A DNA stretch of 64,000 bases, from positions 1-64,000 of the forward strand of contig CANBFE010000004.1 of NCBI GenBank assembly GCA_947367855.1, in the 5' to 3' direction. The number at the start of each line of letters is the position of its first letter. Position 1 is the first letter of the stretch. The notes under the pieces were generated by a model. It was not told the origin of the DNA, did no database searches, and was given only the letters and a program-made list of their open reading frames with translations. A program made the translations under genes and the position numbers. The DNA comes from an uncultured Lachnospiraceae bacterium (GTDB taxonomy: Bacteria; Bacillota; Clostridia; Lachnospirales; Lachnospiraceae). Of this stretch, positions 1 to 7,326 are shown piece after piece.

Positions 1-82
1 GCGGGCGCCAAAACGCATTCTTTTCGCGTTTTGTGTGCATTCTCGTAACAGTTCAGCGCCCTGTCTGAACTGTTACGTATTT
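1..82. repeat. Dispersed palindromic repeat, copy A (partial)
   Basis: Contains a perfect 13-bp inverted repeat, CGTAACAGTTCAG (44-56) and CTGAACTGTTACG (65-77), around an 8-base loop, preceded by an AT/CG-rich stretch with the words GCGCCAAAACGCATT and GCGTTTTGTGTGCAT. The same block recurs at 20521-20672, and its hairpin at 54530-54562. The left end is cut by the window edge. It could fold as a hairpin in RNA but lacks a T-run. Confidence 0.8.
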
Positions 83-208
83 TTAGGGGCAGTGAGGGCG
101 TTTTTGGTCATTTTTCCTTGTCAGTATTTGAAAAGAATGATAAGATGAAAAGCAGGTAAGGTATCGAACAGCACGGATGCCGGACCGGAAGGCAAGGCAT
201 GATCAGTG

Positions 209-302
209 GGCATTTGGCGTTGGGAAACAGAGCGATTAAAGGAATATATGATCAAGGGCTTCACAATGGACGATGAACGGCTGAAAAATCTCGGCGGTTC
301 CG
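209..302 (+). pseudogene. rhuM: Relic of a RhuM-type (virulence RhuM family) gene
   Basis: The frame through 209-302 reads as a continuous peptide containing ERLKEYMIKGFTMDDERLKN, which resembles the conserved core of RhuM proteins (WATxxLKEYIIKGFxxDDERLK). It has no plausible start or ribosome site and the similarity stops after LGGS, where the frame becomes unrelated. I read it as a decayed fragment of a roughly 330-residue gene, probably left by a mobile or defence island. Recognition is from memory of the family consensus. Confidence 0.55.
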
Positions 303-388
303 TCCCTGTGGCAACTGCCTGTGTGAAAATTGGCTGATCCGCAAAAGTATCAGAAATATTTAGCCTATAAGACAGGAGGAATGTTTTT

Positions 389-835
389 ATGAAATCGATT
401 ATTATTTATGAATCCACCCACCATGAGAATACAAAAAAGCTTGTGGATGCCCTTGCAAAAAAACATAATATGAAAACTGTCAGCATTGAAAACGCAGAGT
501 CCGTAGACCTGTCAGAATATGATATAATAGGTCTTGCTGCGGGGATTGCTTTTGGAAAGTTCTACAAACGTATGGAGGAGTTTGCCGCAAAAATTCCGTC
601 AGGAAAACAGGTGTTCCTTCTCTATACTTGCGGGAATCCAAGCGGTGGATATGTAAAGAGCATTACAAAGACGCTTGAGTCAAATGGTGCAAAGGTAATG
701 GGAAGCTATGGCTGCAGAGGTTATGACACCTATGGCCCGTTCAAACTTGTGGGGGGGATTGCCAAAGGGCATCCGACAGAAGAAGATATTGATGGTGCTG
801 TAGTGTTTTACGATAAAATAAGCGGGGGAGAATAA
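389..835 (+). CDS. Flavodoxin family protein
   Basis: A 148-residue flavodoxin-fold protein expected to bind FMN and act as a cytoplasmic one-electron carrier or small NAD(P)H-linked reductase partner. The N-terminus MKSIIIYESTHHENTKKL carries the beta-1 strand and phosphate loop (Y/S-ST-x-x-N-T-x-K), residues 8-16. DIIGLAAGIAFGKFY (about 45-59) is the usual second strand and loop, and LYTCGNPSGG (about 73-82) is the third. A good AGGAGG site lies 9 bases before the ATG. The gene stands alone, followed by a gene relic. The redox partner cannot be read from the sequence. Confidence 0.88.
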   Translation: MKSIIIYESTHHENTKKLVDALAKKHNMKTVSIENAESVDLSEYDIIGLAAGIAFGKFYKRMEEFAAKIPSGKQVFLLYTCGNPSGGYVKSITKTLESNGAKVMGSYGCRGYDTYGPFKLVGGIAKGHPTEEDIDGAVVFYDKISGGE

Positions 836-839
836 AAAT

Positions 840-944
840 ATGCAGACAATCATTGTATTGTTAAATCCTGGAAAACTGGAAAATCCTGATATGGATTTGC
901 GTTATTCTGTACCAGACCGCATTGAGAAGTATCTGCTTCTCTGA
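840..944 (+). pseudogene. Truncated small ORF, 34 residues, probable gene remnant
   Basis: An ATG four bases after the flavodoxin stop opens a 34-codon frame with protein-like composition (MQTIIVLLNPGKLENPDMDL...), ending at TGA 942-944. The start of a globular domain followed by an abrupt stop suggests the N-terminus of a longer protein that has lost its 3' part; no continuation is visible in any frame before the next gene at 1007. I do not recognise the family with certainty. A genuine 34-residue protein is the alternative. Confidence 0.4.
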
Positions 945-1006
945 TAAGAAGCAATGGATATGTGTCCCCATTAATCAAAGTATGGATATAGCAGGAGGAT
1001 TTCGAC

Positions 1007-1483
1007 ATGTCAATACAAACGTCTGCCCGGGAAACGATAAATGCACTAAATGCAATTTTCGATAAACATAAAAACGAGCGTATCTGTGTTTTGGCAACAA
1101 CGTGCTGTGGCAAAACAACCTTGCTGAAGCAAATTCCTGGTTGTGTAGATTTGGACGATGAATTATGGCCGCAATTAACCAGGGAGGAAGCAGAATTTAT
1201 CAGCCAAAAACCATGGACGAAAGAAATTGGTGACTTTATTGATAAGTTGGTCTATGAGAAAATATCGGTAAAAGTCGGGCATCCGTTGTTCACTACAATT
1301 ATTGTGGATTGTGATGTAGTAATATATCTTGATATCAGCGATGAATTGTTGGCTGAACATTGTAAAAAACGAGGAAATAATTTTTTGGATGCCCAAAATG
1401 TGAAGAATGCTATAGAAGAAGATTGGAATAACCACAGAAAAAAGGGTGGAAAAACATTTTATTATTTGACCATCACTGAATAA
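1007..1483 (+). CDS. P-loop NTPase/kinase-like protein
   Basis: A 158-residue protein with a nucleotide-binding loop ATTCCGKTTL at about residues 29-38, that is GxxxxGKT with the first glycine replaced by alanine. It is followed by VDLDDELW, the position where small-molecule kinases such as shikimate or adenylate kinase carry their DD acceptor site, and VVIYLDIS later, a typical core strand. The N-terminal helix and short length fit an AAA/kinase-like protein. AGGAGG lies before the ATG at 1007. The substrate is unknown, and the altered P-loop leaves catalytic activity in doubt. Confidence 0.65.
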   Translation: MSIQTSARETINALNAIFDKHKNERICVLATTCCGKTTLLKQIPGCVDLDDELWPQLTREEAEFISQKPWTKEIGDFIDKLVYEKISVKVGHPLFTTIIVDCDVVIYLDISDELLAEHCKKRGNNFLDAQNVKNAIEEDWNNHRKKGGKTFYYLTITE

Positions 1484-1528
1484 TAAATGTAAACACCTGT
1501 TCATAAGACTTAGGAGGCGGATTGAAAA

Positions 1529-1759
1529 ATGGGATATTTGATTTCAGAGACAACAAGGGAAGAGCGGGAGAAGATTGTTGCTGAATCTCTCGGCAACATT
1601 GATGCAAATTGTGATGGCTGCATGGCCGGACTGGCGGAAATGTATCAGGATTACATTGAGGGCAGGAAGGAGCTGCGGCAGATTAATATGGAATTCAGGG
1701 CCGGGTATGTGAAAGCGGACAACAGGCCTGACAGGGGCGGATGCGGGTATAAGCGCTAA
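1529..1759 (+). CDS. Small conserved-looking protein of unknown function (76 aa)
   Basis: Preceded by a strong TTAGGAGGCGG site and lying just upstream of the Hsp70 gene (26-base gap), so probably co-transcribed with it. The protein is polar and helical with no signal peptide. It has a CDGC motif at about residues 28-31 (ANCDGCMAG) and a C-terminal RGGCGYKR, giving three cysteines that could bind metal or take part in thiol chemistry. I do not recognise a named family. Confidence 0.65.
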   Translation: MGYLISETTREEREKIVAESLGNIDANCDGCMAGLAEMYQDYIEGRKELRQINMEFRAGYVKADNRPDRGGCGYKR

Positions 1760-1785
1760 GGGTTTCCGACGAGCGGAGGAACATT

Positions 1786-3543
1786 ATGGCAGTGATCGGA
1801 ATTGACCTGGGGACCACCAACAGCCTGGGGGCATACTGGAAGGACGGAAGGGTACAGCTGATTCCCATGGAAGGGGAAAGCTTTCTGCTGCCCAGTGTGG
1901 TGGGATATGTGGAGGGAGAGGGCTTTCTGGCAGGGGCGGCGGCAAAGGAGCGGCTGATTCCCCATGCCGGGGATACCGTGGCCTCCTTCAAACGCTTCAT
2001 GGGCACGGCAAAGGAGTACCATCTGGGCGGAAGGGCCTACACCCCCATGGAACTTTCCGCCATGATACTGGAGCGGATAAAAAGAAACGCGGAATTTTAC
2101 CTCCAGGAAGAGATAGAGGAGGCCGTTATAACGGTTCCCGCCTATTTCAATGATAAACAGCGCAGCGACACCAGGAAGGCGGCTCAAATTGCGGGGCTGA
2201 AGGCGGAGCGCCTGATCAATGAACCCTCGGCGGCGGCCCTGGCCTACCGGCGGGAATACGGAGAGGAGGACAGGACCCTTCTGGTCTTTGACTTCGGCGG
2301 GGGCACCCTGGATCTGTCCTATGTGGAATGCTTTGACAATGTGATAGAGATTATCGCTGTGGCGGGGGACAACCATTTAGGCGGGGACGATATCGACGAG
2401 GCAGTTTCGGAATATTTCTGCCGGGAGAACGGGCTTCAGCCGGAAGAATTGACCAGGCAGGAGCAGGCCGGATTAAGGAAACGTTCGGAAGAGGCCAAAT
2501 GTGCCTTGGAGAAGCAGGAAGAGGCGGCAATGGAGCTTACGGTGGGCGGCAGGGTTTGCAGGGCCGTTCTCAATGAAGAACGTCTGTTCGAAATCTGCAT
2601 GCCCCTGTTCGGAAAGATAAAACAGCTCTTTCTCCGCATTCTGGAGGATGCCGATTCCAGGGTTTCCGGGATAGACGACTTGATTATGGTGGGCGGTTCC
2701 TCAAAACTGGGCGTGGTGAAGCGCTTTCTTCGGGAACTTCTGGGCAAGGAACCCATCGTCCTGGGAGAGACGGATAAGGTGGTTGCCTATGGCGCCGGCG
2801 TCTATGCGGGCATCCGGCAGCGAAAAGAAGAAATCAGGGACCTGCTGCTGACGGACGTGTGCCCCTTTACCTTAGGCATCGGCGTGAACAACAGGGCCAA
2901 CCGGGACAAAAACATCCTAAGCCCCATGATTGAGCGCAATTCCACTTTGCCCGCTTCCCGCAAAGACAGATTTTTCACCGTATACGATTATCAGAAGGAA
3001 ATCAAAATCCGGATTTACCAGGGGGAAGAATACTATGTGGACGACGACGTGCTGTTGGGAGAGCTTTCCATAGAAGTGGCCTTGAGACCTGCAGGGCAGG
3101 CCTGGGTGGACGTGCAGTTTACCTACGATATCAACGGAATCCTTCATGTGGCAGTGGAGAACGAAATGGGGGAGCGCAGACAGATTCTCCTGGCCAATCA
3201 GACCTTAAGCGAGGAAGAACTGGAGCGGTATGCCCGGGAAATGGAGAAAATCATGCTGCCGCCCCTTCAGCAGCCTGAAAATCAGAAAATGCTGGCATGC
3301 CTTCTGGAATATTATGAAAAAAGCACCGGGCGCCGCCGGGAGACCATTGCCGCCCTCACCGGCAGAATCCTGGCGGGACTGGCCAGCGGCAGAAAGAAAG
3401 AGGTCAGGAATGCCCGGGAACTGGCAGACCAATGGCTGACCCGGCTGCAGCAGGAGACGGACATGCAGGAGGAAATGCTGTTTGACGGAGAACTGAAGTT
3501 CGGTGAGGAATGGGAAGAGGAGGACAAGGAAGGATGGATTTGA
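1786..3543 (+). CDS. hscC: Hsp70 family chaperone, HscC-like
   Basis: A 585-residue Hsp70. The ATPase domain carries phosphate-1 GIDLGTTNS (residues 5-13), phosphate-2 FDFGGGTLDLS (168-178) and the adenosine motif MVGGSSKLG (301-309). A beta-type substrate domain follows (about 375-490) with a short helical end, so it is about 50 residues shorter than DnaK and lacks its C-terminal tail. ELSAMILERIKRNAE and the FKRFMGT segment resemble the HscC branch rather than DnaK. HscC proteins work with dedicated J-proteins; a giant J-domain protein lies at 7327. GAGCGGAGGAAC supplies the ribosome site. The stop overlaps the next gene by 10 bases, so the two are translationally coupled. The HscC name rests on remembered features, not a tree. 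Confidence 0.85.
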   Translation: MAVIGIDLGTTNSLGAYWKDGRVQLIPMEGESFLLPSVVGYVEGEGFLAGAAAKERLIPHAGDTVASFKRFMGTAKEYHLGGRAYTPMELSAMILERIKRNAEFYLQEEIEEAVITVPAYFNDKQRSDTRKAAQIAGLKAERLINEPSAAALAYRREYGEEDRTLLVFDFGGGTLDLSYVECFDNVIEIIAVAGDNHLGGDDIDEAVSEYFCRENGLQPEELTRQEQAGLRKRSEEAKCALEKQEEAAMELTVGGRVCRAVLNEERLFEICMPLFGKIKQLFLRILEDADSRVSGIDDLIMVGGSSKLGVVKRFLRELLGKEPIVLGETDKVVAYGAGVYAGIRQRKEEIRDLLLTDVCPFTLGIGVNNRANRDKNILSPMIERNSTLPASRKDRFFTVYDYQKEIKIRIYQGEEYYVDDDVLLGELSIEVALRPAGQAWVDVQFTYDINGILHVAVENEMGERRQILLANQTLSEEELERYAREMEKIMLPPLQQPENQKMLACLLEYYEKSTGRRRETIAALTGRILAGLASGRKKEVRNARELADQWLTRLQQETDMQEEMLFDGELKFGEEWEEEDKEGWI

Positions 3544-4604
3544 AAGAAAGGAACCAAAAGATCATAGATGCGGTTATCACAAAGGCAGACAGAGTGTGTC
3601 CGGGTTCCCTGGCATTGATCGGCATAAACGGTTCCTTTATGACAGGAGATTGTTACGCAAAATCAGATTTGGACCTGCTGATTGTGATTCGTGATGACAG
3701 AGGATGGCAGTTGGGAAGCACCTTTATACAGGACGATTTGCAGGTGGGCCATGACATCTATTGCACCACATGGGAAAGACTGCAGCGCGATGCCGGATAT
3801 GAACATCCCCATATTTCCAAGCTTATGGACGCTGAAATCGTTTACTGCGCAGAGGAGAAAGAGAAAGAAAAACTGGAACAACTGCGGAAAACGGCAGGGG
3901 ATATTTTGGATGCGCCCTTTTCGGAACCGGATTATGCCAAAGCGGAAAATCAGTTAAAAGAGGCAGAGCACGGCTACACGGCGGCCATGATTTCGGAGAA
4001 CAGATCTGATGTGCTCAACGGGGCGGGCAGAGCCATTTACTATATTGAAAATGCAATTGCAATGTTAAATAAGCAATACTTTCACTATGGGGTAAAGCGC
4101 ACCTATGAGGAGCTGCAGGCAATGCGGGACAGACCGGAAAACCTGTGCGAATTGATAGAAAATGTGATTTCGGCGGACTCTGTTCCGGCTGTAAAAGAAG
4201 GGCTGTCTGCCCTGATGAGAGAGACAACGGCTGTGTTTTATCAGGTGAAAGAAACGCTTGCCATGCAGAAGAAAACGCCAGGAAAAGAGGAGCTGACTGG
4301 CACCTACGAAGAGATGTATTCCAACTGGCGGAACAAGATGCATGCGGCGGCAGAAACCGGAAACAGGCATCTGGCCTTTATGAGCCTGATCAGCGCAGGC
4401 GCCATGTTTGAGGAACTGGAAAGCGAAGTAAAGATTGACCGATATGATGTGTTGGGCGGGTATGATCCCCAGGATTTGCACACCACGGCAATGGCCTATG
4501 ACAGGGTATTAAAGGAATACCGGAAGGAGTACCAGAAAGCAGGACTTGAGGTAACCCATTATGCGGATATCGATGCATTTGTGTTGGATTTCCTCGGGAA
4601 CTGA
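3534..4604 (+). CDS. Nucleotidyltransferase-domain protein
   Basis: The start at 3534 is chosen over an upstream ATG because it has an AGGACAAGGA site and overlaps the Hsp70 stop by only 10 bases. The 356-residue product has the polymerase-beta-like nucleotidyltransferase signature GINGSFMTGD...SDLDLL: G33-S34 and the metal-binding pair D45/D47. The C-terminal 200 residues are helical and may bind a substrate, as in kanamycin-type or MNT-type enzymes. The acceptor (antibiotic, protein or tRNA) is not evident. Tight coupling to an Hsp70 is unusual; the NTase could modify the chaperone or a shared client, which is inference only. Confidence 0.75.
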   Translation: MDLKERNQKIIDAVITKADRVCPGSLALIGINGSFMTGDCYAKSDLDLLIVIRDDRGWQLGSTFIQDDLQVGHDIYCTTWERLQRDAGYEHPHISKLMDAEIVYCAEEKEKEKLEQLRKTAGDILDAPFSEPDYAKAENQLKEAEHGYTAAMISENRSDVLNGAGRAIYYIENAIAMLNKQYFHYGVKRTYEELQAMRDRPENLCELIENVISADSVPAVKEGLSALMRETTAVFYQVKETLAMQKKTPGKEELTGTYEEMYSNWRNKMHAAAETGNRHLAFMSLISAGAMFEELESEVKIDRYDVLGGYDPQDLHTTAMAYDRVLKEYRKEYQKAGLEVTHYADIDAFVLDFLGN

Positions 4605-4752
4605 AGCGCCTCTGCAGGCAATCTGAATCGCTTTTGCAGGCAGAAAATCTTATGTGAATTCGGGGGAGTTCAGGTCTTTTGGGATTGGCGCGGCACGAAA
4701 TGCGGAGCAATCCATGGCATCAATAAAATGAGCGTTGTAAAGGAGAAAAGAT

Positions 4753-5106
4753 ATGCAGGGTTTATTGCTTTTAAACTTCATTGTACCATTTGTCATGATT
4801 TTAGTGGGATATCTCATTAAGAAACATCCGGAATGGGATATGGAGTCACAGAATGGATATAACACACCCACTTCGCGGAAATCCCAGGCCCATTGGGACT
4901 ATGCACAGAGCATTGCGCCGGACATTTTCATCTCTCTGGGGAAAAAACTGGGGGTCATGGAGATGATTCTAAGCGGAATTTTGTTTTTGCTTCATACTTC
5001 CATCCAGGCTGCGGTCAATGTGGGAATCTGTGTGGGAGCCGGCGTTCTGCTTTACGGATTTTTTAAGACCGAGTCGGAAATCCGGAAAAAGTTTTCGGAG
5101 AGTTGA
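4753..5106 (+). CDS. SdpI-family membrane protein
   Basis: A 117-residue membrane protein with an N-terminal transmembrane segment (about 4-22), a polar segment with NGYNTPTSRKSQAHWDYAQ (about 34-52), and two more hydrophobic helices near 66-105. The NGYRTP-x-S-x-(K)-S-x-x-x-W-x-x-A signature is typical of the C-terminal part of SdpI/YhfL immunity-type proteins. SdpI protects Bacillus against the SdpC toxin and signals to its repressor; here no toxin gene is adjacent, so immunity is only suggested by family. AAAGGAGAAAAGAT precedes the ATG. Confidence 0.78.
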   Translation: MQGLLLLNFIVPFVMILVGYLIKKHPEWDMESQNGYNTPTSRKSQAHWDYAQSIAPDIFISLGKKLGVMEMILSGILFLLHTSIQAAVNVGICVGAGVLLYGFFKTESEIRKKFSES

Positions 5107-5203
5107 AGGCCCTACTGGAAGGGGTATCCGGGATAAACGAGCTTACCGGTATACTGCTGCAACAGGCACGTATTTTTCATGATGGGAATTTGGAGGAGTA
5201 TTT

Positions 5204-5638
5204 ATGCGGAATTACGAAATCGAAGATAATATGTATCGGAAAGCGGTAGAACTGATAGAAAAAAGGTATCCTGCCGGTTGGGGCGGCGCGGGTGTGGTCC
5301 ACACGTCCCAGGGGAATGATTATACAAGCGTCTCCATTGAAACCGCGAATGCATCTGCAGTCGTATGTATTGAATTGGGAGCGATGCTTGAAGCCCACAA
5401 ATACAATGAAAAAGTAACCCATTGCATGTGCCTTGTCAGGGATGATGAAAATTCCCCGTACAGGGTATTAACACCCTGCGGCATTTGTCAGGAGAGGCTG
5501 CGATATTGGGGGGAAGAGGTACAGGTGGCTGTCACAACGGAGGAGAATCAAATCAAATTTGTAGAATTAAGGGAATTACAGCCATATCATTGGACCAAAG
5601 CCTACCCCTCTGACAAACTGGAACACTGGGAAGAATAG
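5204..5638 (+). CDS. Cytidine deaminase-fold protein (blasticidin-S-deaminase-like)
   Basis: A 144-residue zinc deaminase. The first zinc/catalytic motif is C55-I-E57 in SIETANASAVVCIELGAM (the CAE position of cytidine deaminases, with the N-x-E-x-A-S strand before it), and the second is P91-C92-G-I-C95. The length and the variant C-I-E fit small CDA-like or blasticidin-S deaminase-like enzymes rather than housekeeping Cdd. The substrate is unknown; it may be a free nucleoside or a drug. GGAGGAGTATTT precedes the ATG. The ORF is free-standing. Confidence 0.8.
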   Translation: MRNYEIEDNMYRKAVELIEKRYPAGWGGAGVVHTSQGNDYTSVSIETANASAVVCIELGAMLEAHKYNEKVTHCMCLVRDDENSPYRVLTPCGICQERLRYWGEEVQVAVTTEENQIKFVELRELQPYHWTKAYPSDKLEHWEE

Positions 5639-5713
5639 GGTGGGAATATTTTTCTGAAAAATATATATTAGGGACATCAGAAAACCGCAATTTTAAACAG
5701 GAGGATTCATAAG

Positions 5714-6274
5714 ATGGCATTATTCTATCTTGTCAGGCATGGGGAAGCAAATTATGATGATATGCTTGAAAATGGATTTTGGGGATTTGGCAGGGATTTT
5801 GCTCCTTTATCCGAAAAAGGAAGACAACAGGCAGAAATAACAGCCAAAGATGCCCGGCTTAAAAAGGCAGAACTTATTGTATCTTCTCCTTACACAAGAG
5901 CATTGCAGACAGCTCAAATTATTTCAGGAGAAACAGGGATACGAGTCGAAGTTGATATCGATTTGCATGAATGGATACCTGATGAGTACAATCAGTATGA
6001 AACTTCTGAAGAAAGCTTTGCATTTGCCAGAGAATTTACGAAATTTAAGGGTGAATATCCGCTAGGGAAAAAATGCAGATGGGAATCCCTTAGCCATATG
6101 CGAAAAAGAATGATACGCGTGGCCGATAAATATTCAGATTATGATAAGGTTATTTTTGTTGGACATGGGATGGTTTTCAGGTGTTTGACCTATATTGAAA
6201 AAATGAATCCTGCTGAAATAATTGAGTGTACCTATCAGAAAGGACAGGCAGTATGTGAATATTCGTTTACATAA
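5714..6274 (+). CDS. Histidine phosphatase family protein (phosphoglycerate mutase-like)
   Basis: 186 residues of the branch-1 histidine phosphatase fold. The catalytic RHG is R8-H9-G10 in FYLVRHGEANYDD, the second catalytic histidine is H151 in VIFVGHGMVFR, and SSPYTRALQTAQII (about 57-70) supplies the conserved arginine. These enzymes remove phosphate from small metabolites or act as cobalamin/phosphoglycerate phosphatases; the substrate cannot be assigned. A consensus AGGAGG lies before the ATG. The gene is richer in A/T than its right-hand neighbours. Confidence 0.88.
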   Translation: MALFYLVRHGEANYDDMLENGFWGFGRDFAPLSEKGRQQAEITAKDARLKKAELIVSSPYTRALQTAQIISGETGIRVEVDIDLHEWIPDEYNQYETSEESFAFAREFTKFKGEYPLGKKCRWESLSHMRKRMIRVADKYSDYDKVIFVGHGMVFRCLTYIEKMNPAEIIECTYQKGQAVCEYSFT

Positions 6275-6385
6275 AGAGTTAAGCGCTGACGACAGCAGGA
6301 ACACTTTTCCGAAAGGATATTGAACGAAAGGGTGGTGGCTGCCCTGTCAGGAGCACAGGGAAAAAGAGAGCCGAGGTGAAATGGA

Positions 6386-7309
6386 TTGAAGAAAATACCC
6401 CTGGAAGAATTTTTGAGATTAAGAAAACTGGTTTACCGCAATGCCAGGCCCCTTGACTATACGAAATGGAATTTCCTCTTTGAAAACGGCAGCTGCGACG
6501 GGTTCCTGCAGGTACTGGCCAGTTATCAAAATGAGGATGGAGGATTTGGGCATAACCTGGAGTGCAACAACTGGAATCCCAATTCCTCGCCCTATACGGT
6601 GTGCATTGCATTGGATGAATTGGACGCGGCAGGTAAGCAGGAAAGCGTCATAAAGAGCAAAATCATTGCGGGTATCCTCAAATATGTCAGTTCCGAAGCT
6701 TATTTATTGGAAGACGGATGGGTGGGAATGCAGGGAATTCCCGGAAACAATGACTTCGCGCATATGCCGTGGTTTCATTTTGATTCCGAAAAGGCAGCCC
6801 GGGCCGATATCGGAGTGACCAAGCGGCTTGCGGACTTTATCCTCCAATACGGGGACAGGGACAGCCGCATCTACCGAAAGGCAGAGGGGCTGAAGGAGCG
6901 GTATGGGCAATGCGGGCAGGTGCTTCTCCATGGTTACCCGGATTACGATCCGATAGCGCTGAACATCGAAAACTATGACCCTGCAGTTTATCCGGCCTGG
7001 CTGCCCCTGCCGGTGTATTTTGTGAATTCTCCGGAGAGCAGCTTCTATCCGGCGTGCAGAGACACTGTGGAGCGGAATCTGGACACAATCATTGACACGC
7101 TGCTTGGCACACAGGAGTTTTCGTTCCCTTCGGCCCAGGAACTTGAGGCATTTGAGCAAAGCAACCCCCATCCGGACGGGGGCCGATGGTGTGTGGCAGA
7201 ACAGACCATTGGAAATTATTATTGGGGAAGTCATTTTATCATACGGGATTTGGACATACTGGGGAAGTTCGGCAGACTGGATTTTGAATTGCCTGTGATC
7301 AGGGAATGA
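6386..7309 (+). CDS. Terpenoid-cyclase/prenyltransferase toroid-like protein
   Basis: 307 residues starting at TTG 6386, the codon that follows GAGGTG with good spacing. The segment YQNEDGGFGHNLE (about 47-59) matches the QW-like repeat of the alpha/alpha toroid fold shared by squalene-hopene cyclases, prenyltransferase beta subunits and complement-type proteins. No DXDD cyclase acid motif was seen, so an enzymatic terpene role is not supported. Its stop overlaps the ATG of the longest version of the J-protein frame (ATGA at 7306), and the two are surely co-transcribed. Confidence 0.68.
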   Translation: MKKIPLEEFLRLRKLVYRNARPLDYTKWNFLFENGSCDGFLQVLASYQNEDGGFGHNLECNNWNPNSSPYTVCIALDELDAAGKQESVIKSKIIAGILKYVSSEAYLLEDGWVGMQGIPGNNDFAHMPWFHFDSEKAARADIGVTKRLADFILQYGDRDSRIYRKAEGLKERYGQCGQVLLHGYPDYDPIALNIENYDPAVYPAWLPLPVYFVNSPESSFYPACRDTVERNLDTIIDTLLGTQEFSFPSAQELEAFEQSNPHPDGGRWCVAEQTIGNYYWGSHFIIRDLDILGKFGRLDFELPVIRE

Positions 7310-7326
7310 AGGAAGGGACAGAAGAC

